A stretch of DNA of 64,000 nucleotides from JAJKIP01 sp037200685 (GTDB lineage: Bacteria > Bacteroidota > Bacteroidia > Chitinophagales > Chitinophagaceae): NCBI GenBank assembly GCA_037200685.1, contig JBBCIG010000012.1, positions 1 to 64,000 on the forward strand. Direction: 5' to 3'. This document shows, piece after piece, positions 36,032-45,751 of the stretch (the first letter of the stretch is position 1; each line of letters begins with the position of its first letter). The translations under genes and the position numbers were made by a program. A model generated the notes under the pieces. That model saw nothing but the letters and a program-made list of their open reading frames with translations. It did not search any database and had not been told where the DNA came from.

Positions 36032-36703
36032 ATGGATCGTCGTAAATCATTAAAACTTCTCGCTACGGGTGCTGTGGCTGTTCCGGCTGTACTTGCAGGC
36101 TGTACTACTACGGAAAATAAAAAGACAACTGAAACAACAGACCCGGTATTTACCATTGACCGCTACCCGGAGGAATTGCAGAATGAAAAAGAGTTGCTGG
36201 CCAAAGAGAAATTTTTTACCGATCATGAAATGGCGACGATTACTATACTTGCCGATATCATCATTCCCAAAGATGAAGTGAGCGGCAGCGCCAGCGATGC
36301 GAAAGTGCCGGAGTTCATCGAGTTTATTGTAAAAGATATGCCGCAACATCAACTCCCGATGCGTGGCGGTTTACGCTGGCTGGACATGCAATGCCTGAAC
36401 CGTTTTGAAAAATCATTTAAAGATTGCACGGAGCCGCAGCGGATAGAAATCGTTGACCTCATCGCTTATCCTGAAAAAGTAAAAGGACGTAAAGAATTAT
36501 CGCAGGGCGTCGCTTTCTTTTCCTTAATGAGAAATTTAACCGCTACCGGTTTTTATACTTCCGAGATCGGTGTAAAAGATATGGGCTATGCAGGCAATAA
36601 GCCCACTAAATGGAATGGTGTGCCCGATGAAGTTTTAAAGCAATACAATCTTGCTTATTCAGAAAGAGAATTGAAAGAATGCGTAAGCTTTGATAAAGTC
36701 TGA
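36032..36703 (+). CDS. Gluconate 2-dehydrogenase subunit 3 family protein, Tat-type lipoprotein
   Basis: 223 residues. The N-terminus has a twin-arginine motif (DRRKSLK) and a lipobox (VLAGC, Cys24). The rest is the subunit-3 domain: FFTDHEMATITILADIIIP, SGSASDAKVPEFIEF and FFSLMRNLTATGFYTSEIG. Subunit 3 pairs with a GMC flavoprotein and guides its export; the partner is encoded just upstream. Electron acceptors such as cytochrome c are not in the window. Confidence 0.93.
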   Translation: MDRRKSLKLLATGAVAVPAVLAGCTTTENKKTTETTDPVFTIDRYPEELQNEKELLAKEKFFTDHEMATITILADIIIPKDEVSGSASDAKVPEFIEFIVKDMPQHQLPMRGGLRWLDMQCLNRFEKSFKDCTEPQRIEIVDLIAYPEKVKGRKELSQGVAFFSLMRNLTATGFYTSEIGVKDMGYAGNKPTKWNGVPDEVLKQYNLAYSERELKECVSFDKV

Positions 36704-36720
36704 CACATTCCTTCCTGTTC

Positions 36721-38259
36721 CTAATTCTGGTTAAACGTAAATTTATAAAGCTCACTGCTGATGATCGTATTCCACTGATCATCGAACAATACCACCTTGT
36801 ATTGTAAATTATAAAACCCTTTTGGCAAATGAAGTTCAGTGTATGGCAGGTTTATTTTAAAATCAACCTGGTTGTTATTATATAATGTAACATCATAACC
36901 AGGGCTGAAATCAACGGTGCTGGCTACTGTTGCATCTCTCGTGTTATATAAATTGTTATTGTCTTTTAAAGGCACGCCTTTGCTATCATAGAAATAAGCG
37001 ACGGCATGGCATGATACTCCTTTGGCTTTGTCAATCGTGAATATCGGCGTGATCTCGATCTGCTGCGTAGCATCCACAAACTTCGTCTGCACTTTTATTT
37101 CTTTGCTGCTGATACCTTGCTTGAATGTAAAATATTGATACCCGCTGGAAGTAATCACTTTCAGGTTTGGGTCAAATAATGCCACATAGCATTTCAAACG
37201 GAAATTACCGCTGCCCAGCTCTAACTCATCATACGGCATAAACACAGAGAGATCGGTGTATTGTGTACTTGCGAAGCCCGGTGTGAAATTAATAAAAGTG
37301 GCTACCTTACCGTCGGCTGACGCTTTGATGCCATTTTTATCAATCAATGCTTTACCATCATCCGCATTATAAAAATAAACAGCCATGATGCAATTGCTGC
37401 TTTGCGCATTATTGATCAGGAAGTTTTGTTTGATCCTCATACCAAGCAGGCCATTCTCTTTTACGTCATAATCTATCTTCAAGTCCTGTAGTTCGCTCCA
37501 TAGTGTCGTCTTATTTTCTGTAGGGTACACTTTGTTAGAAGGATAGAGTTCCGCTACGAGTTTTTTATCATTATCAGAAAGATCATAATTTTCTCCTACG
37601 CTGTAGCCGTCAGTTGTAAAATTGGCGGGAATAGGATAATGCATGATGGATTTTGGATCGTAAGCTTTATTCGTCATCGTTACGCTGTAGCGGTCAAACA
37701 CCTGCCTGTCTACCATTTCCTTATTCCATCCATCGTACTGCAGATACCATGCATACACTACGTCTTTATTCCATTTGATATTGCTCATCGGGTTCATATG
37801 CTCGTGCAACAAACCCAGCGCATGGCCAAACTCATGCAGGATCACAGACTTTAATTGTCCTTCGGTTTTTGTGTTATTGATCCAGCCGAGGTTCATCGTT
37901 TCGTCAGCCGTTAAGCGGTTCTTTGCATCCGTACCGATATAAGAATAAGAACCTTTTTTATCGAAACTGATCCGGACTTCGCCATTACCTGTGGTTAAGA
38001 ATTCAAATTTTACATTGGCGAAGCGGCACCAGACAGGCGCATATTGTTTTACTTTATCTTTTTGCCAGTCCGTGCCATCCATAAAACTGACTTTGACGGT
38101 AGTACCCGGTGTCCATTTATTATTAAAATCGTAGACACCCTGGCCTGCGCCATTGTCCCGGCGGGCGGTCCTTACATCAATACAAGGCTGAACCTGGGCA
38201 AATAAAACGCCGCTGATCAGAAGGGCGACAACAGTAAGACGGGCCTCGATGGAAAACAT
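36721..38259 (-). CDS. Secreted astacin-type (M12A) zinc metalloprotease
   Basis: 512 residues with a signal peptide. The zinc site is HEFGHALGLLHEH (His142, His146, His152, catalytic Glu143), and the Met-turn is SIMHYPIP with its conserved Met and Tyr. The region after about residue 245 contains two copies of a roughly 130-residue beta domain (compare MAVYFYNADDGKALIDKNG with AVAYFYDSKGVPLKDNN), probably for substrate or surface binding. It should digest proteins outside the cell. No sorting domain is visible at the C-terminus. Confidence 0.92.
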   Translation of the reverse strand: MFSIEARLTVVALLISGVLFAQVQPCIDVRTARRDNGAGQGVYDFNNKWTPGTTVKVSFMDGTDWQKDKVKQYAPVWCRFANVKFEFLTTGNGEVRISFDKKGSYSYIGTDAKNRLTADETMNLGWINNTKTEGQLKSVILHEFGHALGLLHEHMNPMSNIKWNKDVVYAWYLQYDGWNKEMVDRQVFDRYSVTMTNKAYDPKSIMHYPIPANFTTDGYSVGENYDLSDNDKKLVAELYPSNKVYPTENKTTLWSELQDLKIDYDVKENGLLGMRIKQNFLINNAQSSNCIMAVYFYNADDGKALIDKNGIKASADGKVATFINFTPGFASTQYTDLSVFMPYDELELGSGNFRLKCYVALFDPNLKVITSSGYQYFTFKQGISSKEIKVQTKFVDATQQIEITPIFTIDKAKGVSCHAVAYFYDSKGVPLKDNNNLYNTRDATVASTVDFSPGYDVTLYNNNQVDFKINLPYTELHLPKGFYNLQYKVVLFDDQWNTIISSELYKFTFNQN

Positions 38260-38324
38260 GGTGGTAGAATTAGACTGTTAAATTACAAAATGAAAATTAT
38301 TATAAAAATATAAAATTGCTTGGC

Positions 38325-38353
38325 CACAGATTAAACGAATTAACACGGATTAT
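38325..38353. repeat. Short ACGAATTAACACGGATT simple repeat
   Basis: CCACAGATTAAACGAATTAA followed by CACGGATTA. The same motif type as the insert inside yggS. Confidence 0.55.
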
Positions 38354-38363
38354 ATTTCTTTTT

Positions 38364-38496
38364 AACCTCACCTGGCCTGTCCTAAAGGAGAGAAACAAGA
38401 CACAGCCCTTATGGCCTTATCCAGATCCCGCATTAGGCGGGACCATCAAACACAGCCCTCGCTTGTAGAAAAGTATGATAGTGTAAGACTTTTCTA
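38364..38496. repeat. R2 dispersed repeat
   Basis: AACCTCACCTGGCCTGTCC, AAAGGAGAGAAACAAGACAC, CCCGCATTAGGCGGG and ACACAGCCCTCGCTTG in order, close to the copy at 24981-25145. Confidence 0.7.
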
Positions 38497-38497
38497 A

Positions 38498-38620
38498 AAT
38501 GCTGAATAGAATTACAACAGTACCGCCGATATTCATCGGGGTGCTGCCATAATGCTGAGTAGAATCATGCAGCACAAGAGTGCGACGCAACAGACGATGA
38601 TAGTAGCAATGTTGCCGGGC
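38498..38620. repeat. R1 dispersed repeat, copy 6
   Basis: Two R1 right-hand units in inverted orientation (ATGCTGAATAGAATTACAAC, then ATGCTGAGTAGAATCATGCA), ending AGACGATGATAGTAGCAATG. It directly follows an R2 copy. Confidence 0.8.
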
Positions 38621-38664
38621 TCATTATTAACACTTTCTGATTGATAACTACCCTATTTTTCCGC

Positions 38665-38697
38665 TTTGCGGGAAGTCAATCGCCCTTGCTATATTTG
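38665..38697 (+). promoter_or_regulatory. Bacteroidota-type promoter of aspS
   Basis: TTTG at 38665-38668 and TATATTTG at 38690-38697, spaced 21 bp, match the -33 TTTG / -7 TAnnTTTG consensus exactly. The inferred start is about 38703, leaving a leader of about 20 bases before the ATG. Confidence 0.7.
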
Positions 38698-38722
38698 CGG
38701 CTCAGAAAAGGTTATATAATAT

Positions 38723-40558
38723 ATGTACAGAACGCATACCTGTGGCGAATTAAAGATCGGCGATGTTTCTAAAAATGTGACCCTGGCGGGATGGGTGCAG
38801 ACCGTTCGCAAATTTGGATCTATCACTTTTGTGGACCTGCGTGACAGGTATGGGATTACGCAATTGCTGTTTGGCGAAGACCTGAATAAGCAATTGGAGG
38901 AAAATCCGCCCGGCCGTGAATTTGTGTTGCAGGTGACAGGTGCGGTGAGTGAACGCAGTAATAAAAACCCGAACATGGTTACGGGTGAAATTGAAATAGC
39001 TGTTACTTCTTATAAAATATTAAACAAATCTATTGTTCCGCCATTTACGATACAGGACGATACGGATGGTGGTGATGACCTGCGGATGAAATATCGCTTT
39101 TTAGATTTAAGGAGAAATGCGGTGAAGAAAAATATTGAGCTTCGCTATCTCCTTAACCGTGCCGCGAGAAATTATTTGTTCCAGCAGGGTTTTATGGATA
39201 TTGAAACACCGTTTCTTGTTAAGTCAACACCGGAAGGCGCAAGGGATTTCGTGGTGCCATCGAGAATGAACCCGGGGCAATTTTATGCGCTGCCGCAATC
39301 GCCGCAAACATTCAAGCAATTATTGATGGTAAGCGGTTATGACCGTTATTACCAGATTGTAAAATGTTTTCGAGATGAAGATTTAAGGGCGGACCGTCAA
39401 CCTGAGTTTACACAGATCGATTGCGAAATGGCTTTCGTGGAGCAGGAAGATATTTTGACAATGTTTGAAGGATTGATTAAATACATTTTTAAAGAAGTAA
39501 AAAATATAGATTATACCGAGGCCATTGAAAGAATGAGCTGGGAAGATGCGATGTGGAATTTTGGAAATGATAAACCGGATATTCGTTTTGGAATGAAGAT
39601 TTGCAATTTGAAAATCCCTTCACACACGTTCGCCACAAAGCAAAAAGATGTTCCTAACACCCCTTTAGGGGATGGGGGTTTTAAAGTTTTTGATGAAGCG
39701 GAAACGGTGCTGGCGATTGCCGTACCCGGCAGTAGTGAATATACCCGCAAACAAACTGATGAATTAACGGAATGGGTAAAACGGCCGCAGATAGGAATGA
39801 AAGGATTGGTATTTATAAAATGTAATACCGACGGTACGTATAAGAGCAGCGTTGATAAATTTTATTCGGAAGAAAAATTAAAAGCTATTGCGGATGCGAG
39901 TGCTGCACAAGCCGGTGACCTTATTTTGATAGTAGCAGGCGCCGAAGAAAGAACAAGAAAAGCGATCAGTGAATTACGACTGGAAATGGGCAAACGTCTC
40001 GGTTATCGCAAAGATGATGAATACAAATTGCTGTGGGTATTGGATTTTCCTTTGTTTGAATATGCGGAAGATGAAAACCGCTGGGTGGCGAGGCATCATC
40101 CTTTTACATCACCAAAGCCTGACCAGATTGAAACAATGATCAATAACAATCCTGTTATAGAAAATGCAGCCGAATATTTAAAGCATCCGTATGCCGGCAT
40201 TAAGGCCAATGCGTATGATATGGTGCTGAACGGTAATGAGATTGGTGGCGGTTCTATCCGAATTTACCAACGTGAACTGCAGGAGAAAATGTTTGCGGCA
40301 TTAGGTATGGATGCCGCGGAGCAGCAACATAAGTTTGGGTTTTTATTAGGCGCTTTTGAATATGGCGCTCCGCCGCATGGTGGCATCGCATTCGGGTTTG
40401 ACCGTTTATGCGCTATTCTTGGCGGCAGTGAAAGCATTCGTGATTTCATTGCATTTCCAAAAAATAATTCGGGCAGGGACGTGATGCTGGATGCACCGGC
40501 TTCGATAGATGACAAACAGTTAAAAGAATTGGAGATCAAACTAAACCTGTCTTCCTAA
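38723..40558 (+). CDS. aspS: Aspartyl-tRNA synthetase
   Basis: Class II synthetase that charges tRNA-Asp. It has the N-terminal OB-fold anticodon domain (LAGWVQTVRKFGSITFVDLR), motif 2 in YYQIVKCFRDEDLRADRQPE, the bacterial GAD insertion domain, and motif 3 near GGIAFGFDRLCAILGG. At 611 residues it is somewhat longer than the usual 580-595. The excess is in the GAD domain around residue 310, where an in-frame repeat-derived segment (PNTPLGDGG) is inserted. Essential housekeeping gene with an intact frame. Confidence 0.97.
   Translation: MYRTHTCGELKIGDVSKNVTLAGWVQTVRKFGSITFVDLRDRYGITQLLFGEDLNKQLEENPPGREFVLQVTGAVSERSNKNPNMVTGEIEIAVTSYKILNKSIVPPFTIQDDTDGGDDLRMKYRFLDLRRNAVKKNIELRYLLNRAARNYLFQQGFMDIETPFLVKSTPEGARDFVVPSRMNPGQFYALPQSPQTFKQLLMVSGYDRYYQIVKCFRDEDLRADRQPEFTQIDCEMAFVEQEDILTMFEGLIKYIFKEVKNIDYTEAIERMSWEDAMWNFGNDKPDIRFGMKICNLKIPSHTFATKQKDVPNTPLGDGGFKVFDEAETVLAIAVPGSSEYTRKQTDELTEWVKRPQIGMKGLVFIKCNTDGTYKSSVDKFYSEEKLKAIADASAAQAGDLILIVAGAEERTRKAISELRLEMGKRLGYRKDDEYKLLWVLDFPLFEYAEDENRWVARHHPFTSPKPDQIETMINNNPVIENAAEYLKHPYAGIKANAYDMVLNGNEIGGGSIRIYQRELQEKMFAALGMDAAEQQHKFGFLLGAFEYGAPPHGGIAFGFDRLCAILGGSESIRDFIAFPKNNSGRDVMLDAPASIDDKQLKELEIKLNLSS
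39652..39683. repeat. CCCCTTTAGGGG repeat inside aspS
   Basis: The sequence CTAACACCCCTTTAGGGGAT followed by GGGGGTTTT resembles the CTCCTTTAGGAG core of R2. It encodes PNTPLGDGGF within the GAD domain without shifting the frame. Confidence 0.6.
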
Positions 40559-40567
40559 TATGCTGCG

Positions 40568-40891
40568 ATGAAAAAGATTTCATTAAAATGGAAGTTTTTT
40601 CTTGTTGCTTGTTATGTGCAACTGATCTCGTTTATCTTTATAATCATTGGTCTGATTTACTCCTTGATGAAAAATCCTTCTGATAGGGTTCTTATCATCT
40701 TTATGGTATCACTTGTATCAACTTTCCTATTGAGCTGTTTAAATAATTTGCTAAATATTTATATTGTGCATCATTTTTTCCCCTCAACACCGCTGACCAG
40801 GGGAATTAAAATTTCTCAAAAAATATCAAGGGTCATCCAAATCATTCTTTGGATAGCCTTTCTCCTCTTTTGTGGCTTCGGGGTTAAATGA
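40568..40891 (+). CDS. Small membrane protein, unknown
   Basis: 107 residues, three hydrophobic helices, 9 bp after aspS. Its N-terminus (ISLKWKFFLVACYVQLISF) resembles that of the 161-residue protein at 41069 (SIRWKIFRVVCILQIIAAG), so the two look like paralogues. No family known to me. Confidence 0.6.
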   Translation: MKKISLKWKFFLVACYVQLISFIFIIIGLIYSLMKNPSDRVLIIFMVSLVSTFLLSCLNNLLNIYIVHHFFPSTPLTRGIKISQKISRVIQIILWIAFLLFCGFGVK

Positions 40892-40928
40892 AGAATTAAC
40901 GGCCCCCCCGGGAAAAGGTAATTCCGGG

Positions 40929-41072
40929 ATGAAAGTATTCTATATCCTTATCTCCTTTTGGATCATTGGACTTTTTACACTCATTTTACAATTCCAGTTA
41001 CCTTCATATATTGATCGCAATAATGACAAGAACATAAAACAGCTTATTGAAGCAATAGGAGAAAATAAATGA
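40929..41072 (+). CDS. Very small membrane protein
   Basis: 47 residues with one hydrophobic helix (FYILISFWIIGLFTLILQF) and a polar tail. Its stop overlaps the next start (ATGA), indicating coupled translation. A GTG further upstream could extend it by 19 residues across a C7 tract. Confidence 0.5.
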   Translation: MKVFYILISFWIIGLFTLILQFQLPSYIDRNNDKNIKQLIEAIGENK

Positions 41073-41554
41073 GCATTCGCTGGAAAATTTTCCGGGTTGT
41101 TTGTATACTGCAAATAATTGCAGCAGGATATATTATCCTTTCTTCCTTAATTCGTTTTTTCGAACATGCATTGTTCAGCAATTTTGCCCGCATGCTGCTT
41201 TTCCTGCTGATCATATCCCTTGCCATACTGGCTGTAAATCTTCTGAATAATAATTACCCGGATACACCTGTCGCCGGCAAACAAAAAAGATCGTTTAATA
41301 TCTTATTCCTGCTCAACTTTCTTTTTCTCGCCTTCCTGTTTGGGTTTATTATTGCGGAGTATCGTGAATTAAAAGAAATCGCTACGCTTCTAAGGCGTTC
41401 CTGGCTGCAACTTCCCTTTTCTTTCCTTCTTCCGATTATCGTTTATATAATCACCCTTATCTTTCAATTCATCATCCTTTACGGACTTTATTTGTTGCGA
41501 AGGAAGTTGTATGAAAATTTTATGAAGCGGAAGTTTGAATTTGAAGGGGCTTAA
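41069..41554 (+). CDS. Membrane protein, paralogue of the 40568 product
   Basis: 161 residues with four predicted helices and a basic C-terminus. N-terminal similarity to the 40568 product suggests local duplication. It converges with the trypsin-like protease gene, whose repaired 3' end would overlap it by about 35 bp. Confidence 0.6.
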   Translation: MSIRWKIFRVVCILQIIAAGYIILSSLIRFFEHALFSNFARMLLFLLIISLAILAVNLLNNNYPDTPVAGKQKRSFNILFLLNFLFLAFLFGFIIAEYRELKEIATLLRRSWLQLPFSFLLPIIVYIITLIFQFIILYGLYLLRRKLYENFMKRKFEFEGA

Positions 41555-42949
41555 TAATTTTAAAATCCCCATCCGTTTGTTCCGTTGCCATTTGTAGAAA
41601 AATGATCAGGCCGCCTATAATTAATATGATGGCCAATATCCGGAAGATAGAATTTTTTAAAACTGAATCTCTATCCTGGCCCGTGATATTTTTTTTTCTT
41701 GCTTTCGTCTTTGTAATAAGCCAGCCCCGGATAACCGGGATTTAATTTTTCAACGGCTTCAAATTTCCGCAGCGCTTTATAATAGTATTGTTTATAAAAA
41801 AGATCGAGCCCTTCATTATATATAACGGTCGCCCTGCTCACCTGCGGTACCACTTTCGCTGAATCCAAATATTCTTTTACTACGGACATGGGAATAGCGA
41901 AATTATAAGCGTTGGCGAGGCCACCTGTATTTTGAATCGTTCCGAATGTCGCAAGCCCGATCACCCTCCCGTTATTATCACAAACAGGGCTGCCGCTGCT
42001 TCCGTGAGAAATCACTGCATCCATTTGTATCACCGGCCATCCGCCTATCGATTTTTTTATAGCGCTAACAACACCTGCGGTTAATGTAGGATCAATACTT
42101 GTTTCCTTCGCTAAAATGTATTGGAAGAAACAGGTTCCGGGTATCCATATACCAATACCTGCCCCTCCTATCCTTGTCGTAGGATCATTATTGATCGCAA
42201 GCGTTGGCAATTCCTGCAATGAATCAACTTTCAGGATCGCCACATCTTTTCCCGGCATCGCTTTTCCTTTAATGATCACATGCGCAGGAATTTTCAATAC
42301 ATCGTTGTCATCCTTATCAGATTTTGAAAGAATAAATATTTCTCTTTTCAGATCAAATAATATCATGGATGATAACTGCGAGTAAATAACACTGTACGCA
42401 TTTGATAAAAGATTTCGTTGTTCATCGTTCAGCGTCATCGCCCAAGATGATTGCAACGAGCGGATATTCGCATCCGTCACTTCTGGAAAGTGGAAAGAAT
42501 AAATTGCTGACGTATATAAGCACTGTCACGATCTATGATATGGCAGTTCGTAATAATATAACCATCGCCCGTAATAAAAAACCCCGTACCTGAAGAAACG
42601 ATACGGTGTCGCTGACGAAAATATTCATGGTGCTGAAAAGATAGCGCACCGGGTTTCTGTACAAAGCCCTGACGAGGATATCCAATTTTTGCTGCGCCGT
42701 CATCAATGCGCCGGTTGTATCCAGCTTCTTCACAGAATCCACCAATTGCCTGAATTTAGTTTCATTCATCTCCACCTTGTTCACATACACATTGGCGGAA
42801 AAAACAGTCTGCACTAACACGACACCGGTGAATTAATCGCATAATTCTGTTCGGTGGAAATAACCTGTCCGCTTCCTTCCACACACACAAAGGCGAAAAT
42901 ACCTGTTACAAAAAATTTTATCACTGAGTCTTTTTTTTCTACGCTTCAT
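41520..42949 (-). pseudogene. Membrane-anchored trypsin-like serine protease, several frameshifts
   Basis: Repaired, this encodes about 468 residues from GTG 42924 (or 426-plus from ATG 42949 with one more base change): an N-terminal hydrophobic segment (IKFFVTGIFAFVCV), then an S1-type protease with GTGFFITGDGYIITNCHIID (catalytic His), GKDVAILKVDS (Asp) and ISHGSSGSPVCD (Ser), a TPR-like tail (AEKLNPGYPG-like), and a C-terminal transmembrane helix (ILAIILIIGGLIIFLQ). Four single-base shifts are needed: about 42830 (-1), 42596 (-1), 42482 (-1) and the T9 run at 41689-41697 (+1). The corrected total is a whole number of codons. With the shifts real, no active enzyme is made. Confidence 0.75.
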
Positions 42950-43114
42950 ATTCAAATCAATCCGGTAAAATACAAAAACATGTTTCAATATCCTACTTTA
43001 ACTTCTTTTGAAGCATTTTAGTATAATAAAAAGATAAACCGAAACGTTCGGATAATACCCCACCCTATACCAACAAAGGCCTTGATATTTGCTTTTCACT
43101 TAAAAAGTATACGG

Positions 43115-43954
43115 ATGAAATTTTATACAGCTTTGGTTATTTCTTTTCTGATTGCTTCCTGCGTAAAAGAAAACACCGGCACTTCAGGTACTGACGCCGT
43201 TTCTTATACAAATGTTACTTATGGCAGCGACGCAAGGCAAAAAATGGATATATACCTGCCCGCAGGCCGCACTACCAGCAATACAAAAGTTATCGTACTC
43301 ATTCATGGCGGTGGATGGACGGAAGGTGATAAAGCGGATTTCGCCCCTTTCATTTCACTGATACAGGAAAAATTAGCGGGCTACGCCATCTTCAATATTA
43401 ATTACCGTCTTTCGGCATCGGGCTCAAATATTTTCCCGCACAGGAAAATGATGTGAAAGCCGCGATTGAATTTATTTTTTCTAAAAGAAGTGAGTATAAA
43501 ATATCCGACAAATTTGTTTACCTCGGCGCCAGCGCCGGTGGTCATCTTGCATTGTTGCAGGGATTATAAATATAATACGCCGGTAAAACCAAAAGCGGTT
43601 GTTTCATTTTTCGGCCCAACTGACCTCACTGCATTGTTTAATACTAATATCCTTGCGGCACTTATATTAGCGCAGGTTGTTGGTACCCTACCAGCAGCTA
43701 ATGCTACGTTATACCAGCAAAGCAGCCCGTCCACTTTTGTAACTACTTCCACGCCTCCAACTCTTTTGTTGCACGCGGGCGCCGACCCATTGGTTCCACC
43801 TGCCCAGGCTACGTTGTTGCAAACGCTGTTGAATAATGCAGGCGTCACCAATCAATATGTTTTTTATCCATCCGAAGGTCATGGCTGGACAGGCGCCAAT
43901 CTCGACGATTCATTCGTTAAGATCGCAGCGTTTCTTAATGCGCATGTTAATTAG
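43115..43954 (+). pseudogene. Lipoprotein alpha/beta-hydrolase, two compensating frameshifts
   Basis: About 279 residues when repaired. A lipoprotein signal (LIASCVKEN) is followed by the hydrolase core: HGGGW (oxyanion hole), GASAGGH (nucleophile serine) and EGHGW (histidine). One base is missing in TTTTCCC (43431-43437), and one G is extra in GGG (43560-43562), so the frame is lost only between them (about 42 codons containing the nucleophile). Same family as the gene at 22280. Without correction a stop at 43454 truncates the protein. Confidence 0.8.
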
Positions 43955-43956
43955 GA

Positions 43957-44031
43957 ACCCAGCGACACTACTACTATCATCGTCTGTTGCGTCGCACTCT
44001 TCATCGTTCTGTAATTCTATTCAGCATTTTA
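43957..44031. repeat. R1 dispersed repeat, copy 7 (short form)
   Basis: The cleanest short copy: CCCAGCGACACTACTACTAT, CATCGTCTGTTGCGTCGCAC, TCTTCATCGTTCTGTAATTC, TATTCAGCATTTT in sequence, about 75 bases. It lacks the extra middle block of copies 1 and 3. Confidence 0.85.
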
Positions 44032-44044
44032 GAAGATTACTATA

Positions 44045-44078
44045 AACCCATGGAGAGTTTCAAAACTCTCCATGGGTT
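44045..44078 (+). terminator. Long perfect hairpin
   Basis: A 16-bp perfect inverted repeat (AACCCATGGAGAGTTT and its complement) separated by two bases, between the hydrolase and ATP-grasp genes. There is no thymine tract on the plus strand, so the terminator role is tentative. Confidence 0.5.
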
Positions 44079-44220
44079 CTTGCCACTTGGTTCCTTGTCT
44101 CTTGTCCCTTGTCTTAAACATTTTTCTTTCATTTCAGCGATATTCTTTATATTCGATTATACGGTTGCTTCCACATACCCCAATGTGAAGCAACTTTTTT
44201 ATTTCCCCTAATTGCCATCT

Positions 44221-45670
44221 ATGACAGGCCAACAACTTTTTGATAATTATAAAGCTTATCCCGGTATCTGGGACGAGATGTGTTTTGACAAGAACATCCG
44301 CTCGCAATACGCACAGGTATTTGAGGATATCTGCCAGTTGCCGGTGGAAGTGCTCTTGCAAAAAGACAAGCTCGCCGGCGAACTGTTCATGAACCAGGGT
44401 ATCACCTTCACCGTGTACAGTGATGATGCCGGCATTGAAAAAATATTCCCCCTTTGATATTATTCCCCGCATATTGACCGGCGCCGAATGGGACCATATC
44501 CAGTTGGGCATTACCCAACGGCTCCGGGCATTGAACCTTTTTCTAAAAGACATTTATTCCGAACAGCAGATCATAAAAGACGGCATCATCCCGGCGGAAC
44601 TGATTTCTTCCTGCCCACATTATACAAGAGAAGTGTTTGGCATTAAAGTGCCGCATGATTTATATATCCATATCTCCGGTATTGATTTGATACGGGGCCA
44701 GGACGGTACATTTTATATATTGGAAGATAACCTCCGCACTCCTTCCGGTGTATCTTATATGCTGGAAAACCGGTGAAGTAACAAAACGCATTTTCCCGGG
44801 CATGCTGGGCAGCAGCAAAGTGAGGATGGTGAATAATTATCCTTTATTATTGGATGATATTTTAGAAAGCCTGGCGCCTCAACAAATATCCAACCCTACG
44901 GTTGTGTTGCTAACACCGGGTGTTTACAATTCCGCTTATTTCGAACATACATTTTTAGCAAGACAGGCAGGTATTCCATTAGTGGAAGGCCGCGACCTTG
45001 TAGTGAATGATCAAAAAGTGTATATGAAAACAACAGCGGGGTTGCAACAGGTGCATGTGATCTACCGCAGGATTGATGATGAATATTTAGATCCGCTGGT
45101 GTTTCGTCCTGACAGCGCATTAGGTGTACCGGGATTGATGAGCGCCTATCGCAAAGGAAATGTTGCGATCGTAAATGCAGTCGGTAATGGCGTTGCCGAT
45201 GATAAAGCGGTATACGTGTATGTGCCGGATATGATTAAGTATTACCTGAACGAAGAAATTATTTTACCCAATGTCCCCACCTATCGGCTGGAAGAGATGG
45301 ATGCAAGGCAACATGTGTTTGATAATATCGAGAAAATGGTAATTAAACGCACTAACCAATCCGGTGGATATGGTATGGTGATGGGAAATAAAGCGAGTGA
45401 AAAAGAATTGAAAGATATAAAGAAAGCGATCAATGAAACGCCGAGGGAATTTATCGCACAACCTATTATTAAGTTGTCAACCGTTCCTTGTTTTATTGAT
45501 GGCAAGTTACAACCGCGTCACGTTGATCTCCGGCCTTATGCCTTGTGCGGGCCGAATGGAATAAAAATTGTTCCGGGCGGATTGACAAGAGTGGCCTTGA
45601 AAGAAGGATCATTGGTTGTTAATTCATCGCAGGAGGAGGAAGTAAGGATACGTGGGTGGTCGATCTGTGA
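44221..45670 (+). pseudogene. Circularly permuted ATP-grasp protein (DUF404/DUF407), three frameshifts
   Basis: About 482 residues when repaired, the usual length. It has the N-terminal YPGIWDEMCFDKN, the block RALNLFLKDIYSEQQIIKDG, the ligase-type ILEDNLRTPSGVSYMLENR and LTRVALKEGSLVVNSSQ(GGGSKDTWVVDL). Shifts: one extra C in C5 (44448-44452), one extra G at 44772-44773, one missing G near 45631. Net length is exactly 483 codons. The family is a predicted amidoligase, encoded with alpha-E and transglutaminase-like proteins as here; it probably makes or attaches a peptide using ATP. Confidence 0.85.
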
Positions 45671-45740
45671 GTTCTGAGACACGAGTTAAGAGTTCAGAGT
45701 TAAAGCGACTCAACTCGTAACTCATAACTCACAACTAAAA
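45671..45740. repeat. GAGTTATGAGTT-type simple repeat
   Basis: Degenerate ACGAGTTAAGAGTTCAGAG units followed by their complement (CAACTCGTAACTCATAACTC), able to form a long hairpin between the ATP-grasp and alpha-E genes. A related stretch follows the transglutaminase gene at 47650-47683. Confidence 0.6.
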
Positions 45741-45751
45741 CTAATTTTTGC

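Noticed and set aside
40904..40910. C7 tract as another frameshift
   Set aside because: It lies between two short genes whose frames do not continue across it convincingly.
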